DNA from: Primula veris
Lineage: Eukaryota; Streptophyta; Magnoliopsida; Ericales; Primulaceae
Reading direction: 5' to 3'
DNA: 64,000 nt
Assembly: GCA_963682055.1 (NCBI GenBank)
Contig: OY821746.1
Span: 9,070,992 to 9,134,991, forward strand
Of this stretch, positions 11,833-21,219 are shown piece after piece. The stretch's first letter is position 1, and every line of letters starts with the position of its first letter. The notes under the pieces are model-generated. The model was given only the letters and a program-made list of their open reading frames with translations. It was not told where the DNA came from and searched no databases. Made by a program: the position numbers and the translations under genes.

Positions 11833-12363
11833 CCAACAAATTCTTAAACTTTTCATTCATCTAAAATCTCAATCTAATATAACAACTTTTATTTACCGTC
11901 TATGTATTTCTCAAATGTATATATTTCATAAATTAAGCTTATTGTTAATAATATTATTGTTAAATAAGTATAGCATGTTGCCTCCCGGGCAACCCTGAAG
12001 CAGATAAGCCGATGACGTGAATAGCCCCAAAGCACGTGCTAAATTAAATCTCAGCCGTCAGTGTTGCAGATTAGCCTTTCCTATGGTTGTTTCTGTGTCA
12101 AATCGACGGCTATAATTATTCCATTCATTTTCTTATTTTTTTTCTTAAATTAGTACCTTTTTTATTTATTTATTTATCTGCCCCTAAACACCTTTAGCTC
12201 TTTTTCAAAATAAATAAAAATGGAAAAGGGACTAGTCATAGGAGGCACATATTTTATGCGGTTGATTACGTAGGGCTTTATTAATTTACTGTTTATCTCT
12301 TAAGTACTTCCGCTATATTTGTATTTTTTTAAAAAAATATTTTTCTAAAATTATCTTCATTTT

Positions 12364-12456
12364 TAGGCGATGATTATAAATTTATCCGCGCTTCTGAGAG
12401 CAATCTATGAAGCAAAAACGATAAAAATAATGGTTGAATTTCTTAATATGAGCCTA
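12364..12456 (+). ncRNA. Box C/D snoRNA A, double guide for 25S rRNA
   Basis: Terminal stem TAGGC (12364-12368) with GCCTA (12452-12456). Box C is GCGATGA (12367-12373, one mismatch to RUGAUGA). Box D' is CTGA (12394-12397). Box D is a non-consensus ATGA (12448-12451). The 13 nt before D' (TTTATCCGCGCTT) pair with the conserved 25S segment AAGCGCGGGTAAA with a single G-U. The 14 nt TGGTTGAATTTCTT (12431-12444) before D are perfectly complementary to AAGAAATTCAACCA, which lies directly upstream of that segment in plant 25S rRNA. By the box+5 rule D' points to the G of AAGCG and D to an A just before GAAATTC. Two guides matching neighbouring rRNA sites make this a strong call; the rRNA sequence is from memory. 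Confidence 0.8.
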
Positions 12457-12511
12457 TATTTGGAATAGAAAATTAATCAAATTTTAGTTTTATTTTTATA
12501 TTAAATTATTT

Positions 12512-12594
12512 GGCAATGAGGAGTAATATCACAGCTTTAAGCCAGTTCTGCTTCTGAAAAATCTTGATTGATAGAGCTGTTATTTAACTGAGCC
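12512..12594 (+). ncRNA. Box C/D snoRNA B, U38-like (25S), possible second 18S guide
   Basis: Terminal stem GGC (12512-12514) with GCC (12592-12594). Box C is ATGAGGA (12516-12522, one mismatch). D' is CTGA (12554-12557), a C'-like TGATTGA follows, and box D is CTGA (12588-12591). The guide before D', GCCAGTTCTGCTT, is fully complementary to 25S AAGCAGAACTGGC. It is in the same register as animal U38 (CCAGTTCTGCT-x-CTGA), whose yeast counterpart is snR61. Before box D, TGTTATTTA is complementary to the 18S segment TAAATAACA over 9 nt; the +5 position would be an A methylated in several eukaryotes. The first match is strong, the second tentative. Confidence 0.8.
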
Positions 12595-12663
12595 TTATAA
12601 TGTCTAATTTAATTTATATATTGTTAATTAGTTTTATTTATTATGTTAGTATTAGAAAAATAA

Positions 12664-12778
12664 GCCATTGATGAAATAATCCGCATAAGTGAGGTGTTGT
12701 GAATCCAAGCTCTGTTAATTCAGGGGAACCTACTTGGTGAAACTATATTCATATGAATTTATTGGATTTTACTGAGGC
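12664..12778 (+). ncRNA. Candidate box C/D snoRNA C
   Basis: Same architecture as the two snoRNAs upstream, at similar spacing: stem GCC (12664-12666) with GGC (12776-12778), box C TTGATGA (12668-12674) and box D CTGA (12772-12775). It is longer (115 nt) and lacks a clear D'. GGATTTT before box D could pair with AAAATCC of 25S rRNA, but this is short and not convincing. It could be an orphan guide or a coincidence. Confidence 0.4.
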
Positions 12779-13405
12779 ATCTTTATACATCTCTTTTTAT
12801 TAATTTAATTTATGCGTGACATAACTGTTAAACCATTAAATAAGGAGGTAAAAAAATAACAAATGATATTACTACTGAATTGTTTTGCACTACAAAATTT
12901 AATCTAGTTTATGAAAGATAATTGTTTGAATTTGATAGGTGGTACAAATCAATAATTGTACAAACAATTTGGGTGCAGTAATTATCTCTTACATATCTGT
13001 ATAACATTTTAAAAAATTATTGTGTTTTTATTATCTGTTTATTTTGCAGTACTGTATGATTTAGTGTAACTAGTTTTGATTTTGAGTTTTAACTATACTC
13101 GAGACTCTAGAAATTGTGGGTTTTGAGCCTGAAAAAACTCGAAAAGAAACGTGTTTTCATCAGCTTGTTCTCTTGGTTTCCACGAGAAGTGAGTCAAATA
13201 ACGATACAACATTGATCCCAAATTTTATTTTACTAACTATTTTTATCATCAAATACATTGCTTATTATTATATTGTGTAAATTTTCATTGAGCCTTTTTT
13301 TCTTATATGTTTTATTTACGGTGCAATTTTTTTTTATCATTGTCAATCTTTAAGATACTTTCAAAGTTATGTTGAAATTACTGGTAATTACTTCGGTATT
13401 TGATT
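12779..13405. other. Downstream of the snoRNA cluster; no gene seen
   Basis: AT-rich sequence. I looked for further box C/D pairs and found none with a terminal stem and a convincing guide. A small inverted repeat (TTGTACAAACAATT region near 12955-12972) has no clear meaning. Confidence 0.45.
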
Positions 13406-13414
13406 TTTGGCAAT

Positions 13415-15406
13415 GAGGTATTTTTATTCTACCATTTTTTCTGAAAAAACGCATAAACCGTAGAAAAAATCTACGGTTTGCAGTGATTTTAAACAAATCG
13501 TAGATTAAATTTACACTCTGTATAAAACCATTGCAAACTGTAGATTAAATCTACGGTTTACAGTGGATTGATACAGACCGTAGATTTAATCTACGGTTTA
13601 CAGTTAATCACTGTAAACTGTAGATTAAATTTACGGTCTGGATCAATTTTACATAAATTACACAGTCAGTCTCTACTTTTCAGAAATTATACAGTCAGTC
13701 CCTGTGTCAAAAATTACACATCAAGTTCTGAAAAATAGAAACTTCCGTTGTTTTTAAAAAAAAAACAATTTTTATACTGTACTCTCTCTCTTTCTCTCAA
13801 AAACCTAAATTTTTCATAAAAAATAACCAAAATCAATTAATCACAATAACTGTCAACTTTATTAACAAAAAACCCTAAATTATCAATCAAATTTATCCTT
13901 AATTCAAGGTATATCTTTTATTCTTTAATTTATTATTTATTTTTTGTAATTTCAATTTGTAAAATTATAATTGTTTGTTTTTTGTTTATATTAATTATAA
14001 AAATTATAATAATTGTTGATATTTGTCATATTTTTGTATTATTTTTTTTTTTTTAATTTCATTTTGTAAAATATAAAAAATATATAAAATATACAAATCC
14101 ACAATTCACTTAGCTATATATAATTGTTTGTTGTTTGTTTATATTAATTATATAAATTATAATAATTGTTGATATTTGTCCCATTTAATAAAAAAAATTA
14201 GGGTTTTTATTCAAATTTGTTTATTTAGATATATTTATTACTAATGGTTTGGTTATGATGTTACATGTTTATGATGGTTATTTGTTTTGATTAATAAAAT
14301 TAAAAATTGTTACGCTTTATTAATATTTACTCGTTTTTAAAATTATGGGTTTTATAAAATTATGTTTTTTAATTAGTTTGTTTGTCCAAATCATCAATAA
14401 AAATTTGGGTTGTTATTTGTCCCGTTTTATAAAAAAATTGAGTTATCATTGTATGGTTATCATTAAATGTATTTGGTTATCATTAATAAAAAATTGAGCC
14501 GTTTGGTTATGATTAAAAAATTGAGTTATTGTTTGGTTATGATTAAAAAATTGAGTTATTTTGGTTATAATTGAATTATCGTTTGATTATTATTAATTGG
14601 TTATCATTGAGTTATTATTATTTAGTTATCATTTGGTTATCATTGAGTTACCATAATATTCATCTTCTCTACCCGCTTCTCTTCCAACCGGTCTGTCGTA
14701 AAATACTCAACCTGCCTTTAATCTGTGGACCTGGCTCCGCCAACCAAACAATTATTTTAATTATCTAATTAAACAATATGATAATCAATTAATGATAATC
14801 AAACAATGATAACTATGATAACCAATTAATTATAACTCAATGATAACTAATTAATAATAATCAAACAATTATAACTTAATTATAACCAAACAATGATAAC
14901 TCAATTTTTTAATCATAATCAAACAACAATAATAACTTAATTTTTTAATCATAAATTTTTATTAGTGATTTGGACAAACAAACTAATTAAAAAATATAAT
15001 TTTTTCAAACCCCTAATTTATATTTTTTAAAACTCCTAATTATATTGTGATTGATTGATTTGGTTATTTTTAATGAAAATTTTGGATTTTTGAGAGAAAG
15101 AGAGAGATGGTGTAAGTATAAAAATTGTTTTTAAAAAAAAAACGTAAGTTTATGTTTTTTAGGGACTTGCTGTGTAATTTTTGATGCAGGGACTGACTGT
15201 GTAATTTCTGAAAAGTAGAGACTGATTGTGTAAACCGTAGATTAAATCTACGGTCCTGTAAACCGTTGATTTAATCTACGGTTTGCAGTGGTTTTATGCA
15301 GACCGTAGATTTAATCTACGGTTTGTTTAAAATCACTGCAAACCGTAGATTTTTTCTACGATTTGTACGTTTTTTCAGAAAAACTGTAGTATAAAAATCC
15401 AACCTA
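13415..15406. mobile_element. Large inverted-repeat (MULE-type foldback) element, about 2.0 kb
   Basis: Both ends are long inverted repeats containing alternating CGTAGATTAAATCTACGG-like units. The left arm has them at about 13455-13640, and the right arm has their complement at about 15225-15365. Both arms continue inward through ACACAGTCAGTC and poly-A segments to the centre, where TGGTTATGATTAAAAAATTG iterations (14490-14560) face their complements (14890-14960). The flanks carry a 9-bp duplication TTTGGCAAT (13406-13414 and 15407-15415), the size typical of Mutator-like elements. No transposase frame is present. The central 100 bp (about 14655-14755) is the only part that does not fold back. 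Confidence 0.75.
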
Positions 15407-15415
15407 TTTGGCAAT

Positions 15416-16329
15416 ACATCTCGAGTTTTATTTGACATGATAAACTGAAATATTATATTAAATTGATTGTTTTTGTTGCATTAGTTAAAAGGAGTAGTTT
15501 GAGTTTAAATGAAAAATATTAACGTTGTGAGAACAAGAAGAACATATTAACGGAGTACAATTCAATCATTCCGTGTAAATTATAAATTAAATTGACGTCT
15601 TATATTTGTTTTCTAATTTAGCAATTCGGAAACTGTCATAAGTTTCCTATTTGTTGTTTGTTCAGAATATTTTATTCATGCCAATTCAGTGGAGAATGAA
15701 GGTGATTAGAGCTCTATAGTTATCAATTTATGTAATAGTAGTTTGTATACAAAAATATTGTTGTGTGTTTTATGTTGTCTTAGAAAATCTGCGTGAAACA
15801 ATGTATATTACTTCATGTAATCAATCATTCATTGGGATTTGTGAATTTTGTGTTATTTTTACAGGTTAATTTTGATACATTTTTAAGTTTTTGTTTTTCG
15901 AACTCGTAAGGTACCAATTGTGTTCATGTTTGGTTGGCTAATTTAACATTCACACTAAATTTCTTTTCATGTTATACTAATATAGTATATTGGGACTAAT
16001 AAGATGTGGACCCATCGGGGTAAGAATGTTTTAAATTTGCCACGGTTACTTGGACGATAGTACTCAAATGATTAGTTAATCGCCATACGCTCTATTAAAA
16101 AAAAGTGCCAATTTGTGAAACGAATACTTTTGTTTGTTTTTTCTTCTTATGCAAACAATATATCATGGTATTACATAACCTCCAAATTTATGTTTTTTAT
16201 TTAGTTTGATTATTGGAGTAACATCAGGTGATCAACAGAAAAAAACTGAAAAACGGATTTGAAGCATTCTCATCAAATTAAAGTTTATAAAAATGTACAT
16301 TGGAGAGGTCGCAGTCGTCAAACCTTCAT
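15416..16329. other. Intergenic, nothing recognised
   Basis: AT-rich; no open frame of note, no RNA gene, no terminal repeats found. Confidence 0.5.
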
Positions 16330-16529
16330 TCCAATAATTTTTTTTATTGGAGCCTCCCATAAAAAATTATGGGATCCAATGGTTCATATATAACCACAAC
16401 ACTATTAAAAACTCAACACATTAATAAACCTAAAACAAACTATCACAAATTTGTGTTTGTGGACCGTTGGATCTAGATCAATGGTCCAAATTTTTTTTAT
16501 AGAAGTCTTCAATAAAAAAAATTATTGGA
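16330..16529. mobile_element. Small inverted-repeat element (MITE)
   Basis: About 200 bp bounded by TCCAATAATTTTTTTTATTG and its complement CAATAAAAAAAATTATTGGA. I could not assign a clear target duplication, so the family is open. Confidence 0.5.
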
Positions 16530-18238
16530 GCCCCACTTTTTCCCCTTGATCAGCACAACTATCCGCTATTGTGATAAACCTTAAACATCCGACCATGTCG
16601 TCCCTCCTTCCAACCCTTAACACTACACTCAACAATTAGAAGACTGTTAACAAAATAGTTGTCAAAATATCAACATTAACACTTTAATTACTATACTTCC
16701 TATTTTTTTCACAAACAAACCTCTCTGACTAAATCAATTTCATACTAGTCTCACGTGTCGTCCTCACCTTACCAAATTATCGTTTATTTTACTAATTTTG
16801 TCATCATTTTTTCTTTTCAAATCAAAAGGTAAATTTTGTTGTATGTTTTTAGTTTTTATGTTATTGTAGGGGAAATTAAAGCAAAAAAGATAAAATAACC
16901 TTTATTTTGCTCGTTTGATGCGCATATGACACGATTTTAATATCGATTTGGCCGGAAATGTTTGTTTGTGAAAAAAGAACAAAGTTTGATACTTAAATTG
17001 TTAATGTTGATAGTTTAGTATATTTTTTGTTTGAAGGATTCAAATTCTTTACCTAATGCAAATTAAAGTAAGCTAAATGGTCATAATTTTATTTTTTTCA
17101 TCATTACCAGTGATTTTTTCATAACATATAACTCGTTGCTTGAGTGGGATTTTGACAGGAGTTGTTCTTTGGAGACTATAATAAATAAATAAATAAGGTT
17201 ATAAATCGGAAATAAAAGTTAGGCTAGCTTGACGATTCAAATTCAGCTCCTCGTTTGAGCTTAGGGTAGCTCACTAGAGCTTCGAGAAACTCATTAGTGT
17301 TTTGGCTAGCTTGACGAAATTCCAAACTACTCGGTAAAGATTCGTAAGCGCTCGCCATACCCTCGTTAGACCTTTGCTAAGCTCATTGGTGGATTCTTCA
17401 ACCACATGTCCACGACATCTGTCCGAATGGTGGTTATGACATATGAGTGGTGGCACGCCCAGTCGACAAAGGCTGTCCAAGTGGAATGGACAGACCATCC
17501 CCAATGACTGTTTAATTTAGGTCCATGCATTTTTTTATAACATGCTGTTATCTATTTTTTCCTAATGGATGAACACAAGTAACAGAATTATGTATAGACT
17601 GCGCATGGGAAAATTTTATATTTTGGCCAACTCTGACTAGTGGTGGTGACTTGTACGATTTGTAGTAGTAACTTGTGTTTTCTAAATGAGTAAGTTTTGA
17701 AATTATTATTATTTTTGCCTTCATGTTCGAGTTAAAACTATAGTACAACCTTTATAAATTAATACTCGTTAAATTAATAAACTATTTAAAATATTATTTT
17801 TCTTCGATTCCGACTTAGTACAATGTAAAAAATATTAATTTTGATAAATTAATAAGATAATGATTTTTAGAAAAATCATTAGTTAAATATTAGTTCCCAT
17901 AAAATTATAAATTAATAATTATTTAAAAATGTAAACATTACTATGACGACTTAGTGAAATATAATTTTATATAGTCGTTTGCTTCTTATTAAAATTTAAA
18001 TCTACTTGAATATCTTCCATAATTTTTCTACTTGTATCAAAATGCTCCGGTGTAGTATTTTCAAACTGTAAAAAAAATAAAAAATGGTGAGTTCTAGATA
18101 TTGGTTCAAAAGCTATCCTATCATATTGAATGATTTCTTTTATACTCACATATTACGTATTTGATATTTTCCAACCCCATTTAAAGAACCCATTGTTTCG
18201 ATCAAGTTTTAGGAAATTTTTCATGTTGTAATATGGTA
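16530..18238. other. Intergenic, nothing recognised
   Basis: AT-rich with a moderately GC-richer block at 17220-17520 in which GGCTAGCTTGACGA occurs twice (about 17221 and 17308). This block may be an old repeat. Its minus-strand open frame (17274-17504) matches no family I know. Confidence 0.45.
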
Positions 18239-18473
18239 CTCTATCCGTTCCTATTTAATTATCCACTATGAAAATACGTGTAATTTTGACCGGCCAATAA
18301 CTTGTATCAAAATTGTCGGAATGAAAACTTTCAAAAGTTGATCATATACTTCAAATGTTAAATTTTACGATTAAATTTTAAAAAAAATTATTTCGAAAAT
18401 TTTGATACAAATTATAAACCGGTCAAAATTGCATGTAGTTTCGTAATTGACAATTAAATATGAACGTATGGAG
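18239..18473. mobile_element. Stowaway-type MITE, copy 2 of 4
   Basis: TA-flanked, starts CTCTATCCGTTCC and ends GAACGTATGGAG. The interior is colinear with the copies at 6024, 19381 and 53445 (GTAATTTTGACCGGC..AAAATTGTCGGAATGA and its complement). Confidence 0.8.
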
Positions 18474-18550
18474 TAGTTTATTTCAACACCAATACTTTAA
18501 ATGCATCAAATTATTGTGCAATGAACCAATCATTGTAAATATATTGTACT

Positions 18551-18768
18551 TGTTGTGTGACATATTAACTCGTTATAGAGATATGTATAGATATAGAGAG
18601 AAGTATGAGAGACAACAATTAGGAAGATTTTATTCATTCATATGTGTGATAGAGAGATAAGACCCCCGACTCTTTTTATATAATAGAGGATATGGTTACA
18701 TATGCTAGAAAAGCCTAAGATAGGCCCAATAGAGTAAGAACCAAGTTGACCAATAATATTCTACAACA
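18551..18768 (-). mobile_element. Solo LTR (Copia), 218 bp
   Basis: Begins TGTTGTGTGACATATTAACT and ends ATATTCTACAACA, with 5-bp duplication GTACT on both sides (18546-18550 and 18769-18773). The sequence is clearly related to the LTR at 59420-59632. That element's polypurine tract shows that its genomic sense is minus, so this solo LTR is minus as well. Confidence 0.85.
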
Positions 18769-19312
18769 GTACTTACTTTATTTATAGTCAAAACTATACA
18801 TTGAATATTGTTTACAATTACTAAAATTTGTTCTATGCATATATAAACCCATATAACATACAGACTACTTAAATATGTTTGATGTACATAAAATTTATTC
18901 AATCGATAAAAATCTCTTTAAAATAATAATTTTAGTTTATCGATTAATTAATATCTATTTAAATTAATAAAATTTACACGGTACCGACATTTTTAATTTA
19001 CAGAGCTTTTACTGTAATACTATTATATAGTTTATGTTGTAATTACTATTGTTGTAATGACACGTAACACTTACACATGATCATTGATCAATAATGGTGT
19101 GATCACCGAAATAATCCAACATGATATAAAGTCAAAATAATCCAACCGTTCATTTAAAACTCAACTAATTAAAAATAAACATATATAACTTTTAAAATAA
19201 ATAAATAAACAAACCGGTAGATGAAGTGTATTGACGTATATAGAGATTTTAAAAAAAAATTATACTATATGTGAAGATGTATATATGTGTATAATGAATA
19301 TGAATAGTGTTT

Positions 19313-20424
19313 TTAGGATAAATTAACAAAACTAACTAATTTTGAAACTAAATTAACAAAAACATATGCAAAAATTTCTACTCCCTCTGTTCAAATTTAA
19401 TTGTCCATTGCGAAACTACGTCTAATTTTGACCGGTCAAGAATTTGTATCAAAATTGTCGGAATAAATTTTTTCAAAAGTTGATTATATAGTTCAAATAT
19501 TAAATTTTATGATTAGATTTAAAAAAAATTCATTTCGACAATTTTGATACAAGTTATAAGCCGGTCAAAATTGCACGTAGTCTCGTAATGGACAATTAAA
19601 TGGGAACGTAGAGAGTAATTAACAAAAACATGCTCAAAAATCCATACCCTAATTTCTATATTTCATACCCTTATTATAAAAATTCATACTGTTTCAAAAG
19701 TTTATACACTTATTTTAAAAATTCATATATTTATTTCAAAAGTCCATACTTTTATTTCAAAAGTTAATATACTAATTCGTAAAGTTCACCCTTATTTTCA
19801 AAGTTCATATCACAATTTACAGAATTCATATCCTTACTTACATAATTTATATTCATAATTTTCAATTACATTTATTTAATTCACGAAATTTATACACTAG
19901 TTAACAAATGTAACTCTTATCCGTCATCTGATCTTTAACTATCAAGTCGTCGTCGTCGTAGATCTCTCATTCGACGATCGCATCTCCGTCAACATCAATC
20001 TCGAGTTTTCGATCTCGTTTTATACTCTCGTCGTCCATTCAGACGGATGTCTCCGTCTCAATCTCCACCGAAGAGAGAGATCAGAGAAAGATAAGGAGAA
20101 AAAAATCAAAAAAATAGAGTGAGAGGAAAGAGAGATCAGAAATAGAGAGTAATGATGAGAGATCGGGGAGAACGAGAAGAAGGAGAGAGGGATCTGAGGG
20201 AGGAAGAATGAGAAGAGAGGGATTGGAAAGCGAGTGGGAGGATGAGAGAGTGACCGAAGGAGAGAGAGAGGGGGAAAAGAGATTGGGAGGGATGAATCAA
20301 ATTTTGTATTTTTTATTAATGATTAATTGAAGGTATGCTTTTTGATAATGTAACTTTTAAATGTATGTTTTTGTTAATATAATAGTTCTGGGGTAAGTTT
20401 ATGTTAATTCCCTTAATTTTTTTT
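19313..20424. repeat. Possible composite inverted-repeat element with degenerate short repeats and a GA-rich tract
   Basis: The left edge (AAATTAACAAAA..AACATA, about 19320-19375) is roughly complementary to the right edge (TATGTTTTTGTTAATATAA..TTAATTCCCTTA, about 20362-20418). Inside are degenerate units of about 22 bp resembling TTCAAAAGTTCATACTTTTA (19620-19900), then a block with GTCGTCGTCGTAGATCTC, then 200 bp of GA-rich sequence (20080-20290). A Stowaway copy lies inside it. The termini are poor, so this is tentative. Confidence 0.35.
19381..19615. mobile_element. Stowaway-type MITE, copy 3 of 4
   Basis: TA-flanked, starts CTCCCTCTGTTC and ends GGGAACGTAGAGAG. It is colinear with the copies at 6024, 18239 and 53445 and inserted next to the repeated motif AATTAACAAAAACAT. 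Confidence 0.85.
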
Positions 20425-21219
20425 ATTTAATTGAGTTTTAAACGAATGATTATATTATTTTGAATTCATGTAATATATATAAATAGTTCGAGTCACAGTA
20501 AATCTGAGTTAAATATCTCAATTCCTATAATCACTATTTATTTATTTTTACTATTTCATGTTGTTTACACAAATGACAAATGTAATAATACTTGTCAACA
20601 ATATATACTCCTCCATCCTTGTATTTTTCATATAAATACGTCCACGCCACATTATTTACATTCATAAAGTTGTTGAAAAAAAATAGTGAAAAAAATAATG
20701 TGATATTCAAAATTTATACTTTGATAATTTCTCTTTTCACACAAATATAAATGTAAAGATCTTTTCATAGATTTAGGGGGCTCAAACTACAAACAAAAAT
20801 CTAAAAAAAAAAAAAAATTTAAAATTTAGACGTGAAAATAATTACATTGAAACAGAAACAAGTAATATTTCATTTCTCGTTTTAATGTTTTTTAGACTCG
20901 TAGTTACCATTTAGCTAACAGTGCCGTTTTTACAACAATTGCATCATTGTCCAGTTTAAAAACAAAACTATAAATGATTAAATGGATTATTATAAACCAA
21001 GCTGTAAATTGTTTTTATCTGCTGTAAATTGTTTTCTCTCCCTCCCAATTTCTTTTACCCTCTCTAATTTCATAAATCTCCGCAAGTAACCAGACTCTCT
21101 CTCTCTCTATACGTATATACACACACACACATATATATATATATATGATTAATGATTGTATGATATAATATAATAGTGTTGTTATAATAAAAATAAGAAT
21201 AATATTGAGAAGAAATAGG
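20425..21219 (+). other. VPS18 upstream region and 5' UTR with microsatellites
   Basis: The 3' part (about 21030-21219) looks like a transcribed leader: a pyrimidine-rich CTCTCTCC/CTCTCTCTCTCTC stretch, then AC and AT dinucleotide runs (about 21094-21147), then the start codon of VPS18. Further upstream (20611-20790) lies a left-half Stowaway-like sequence (CTCCTCCATCC) without a clear right end. Confidence 0.45.

Noticed and set aside
12012..12120. Hairpin AGCCGTC..GACGGCT as a possible H/ACA RNA
   Set aside because: No H box or ACA at the right distance; the motifs look like promoter elements.
13060..13200. Possible minus-strand box C (GCTGATGA)
   Set aside because: No box D, terminal stem or rRNA-complementary guide accompanies it.
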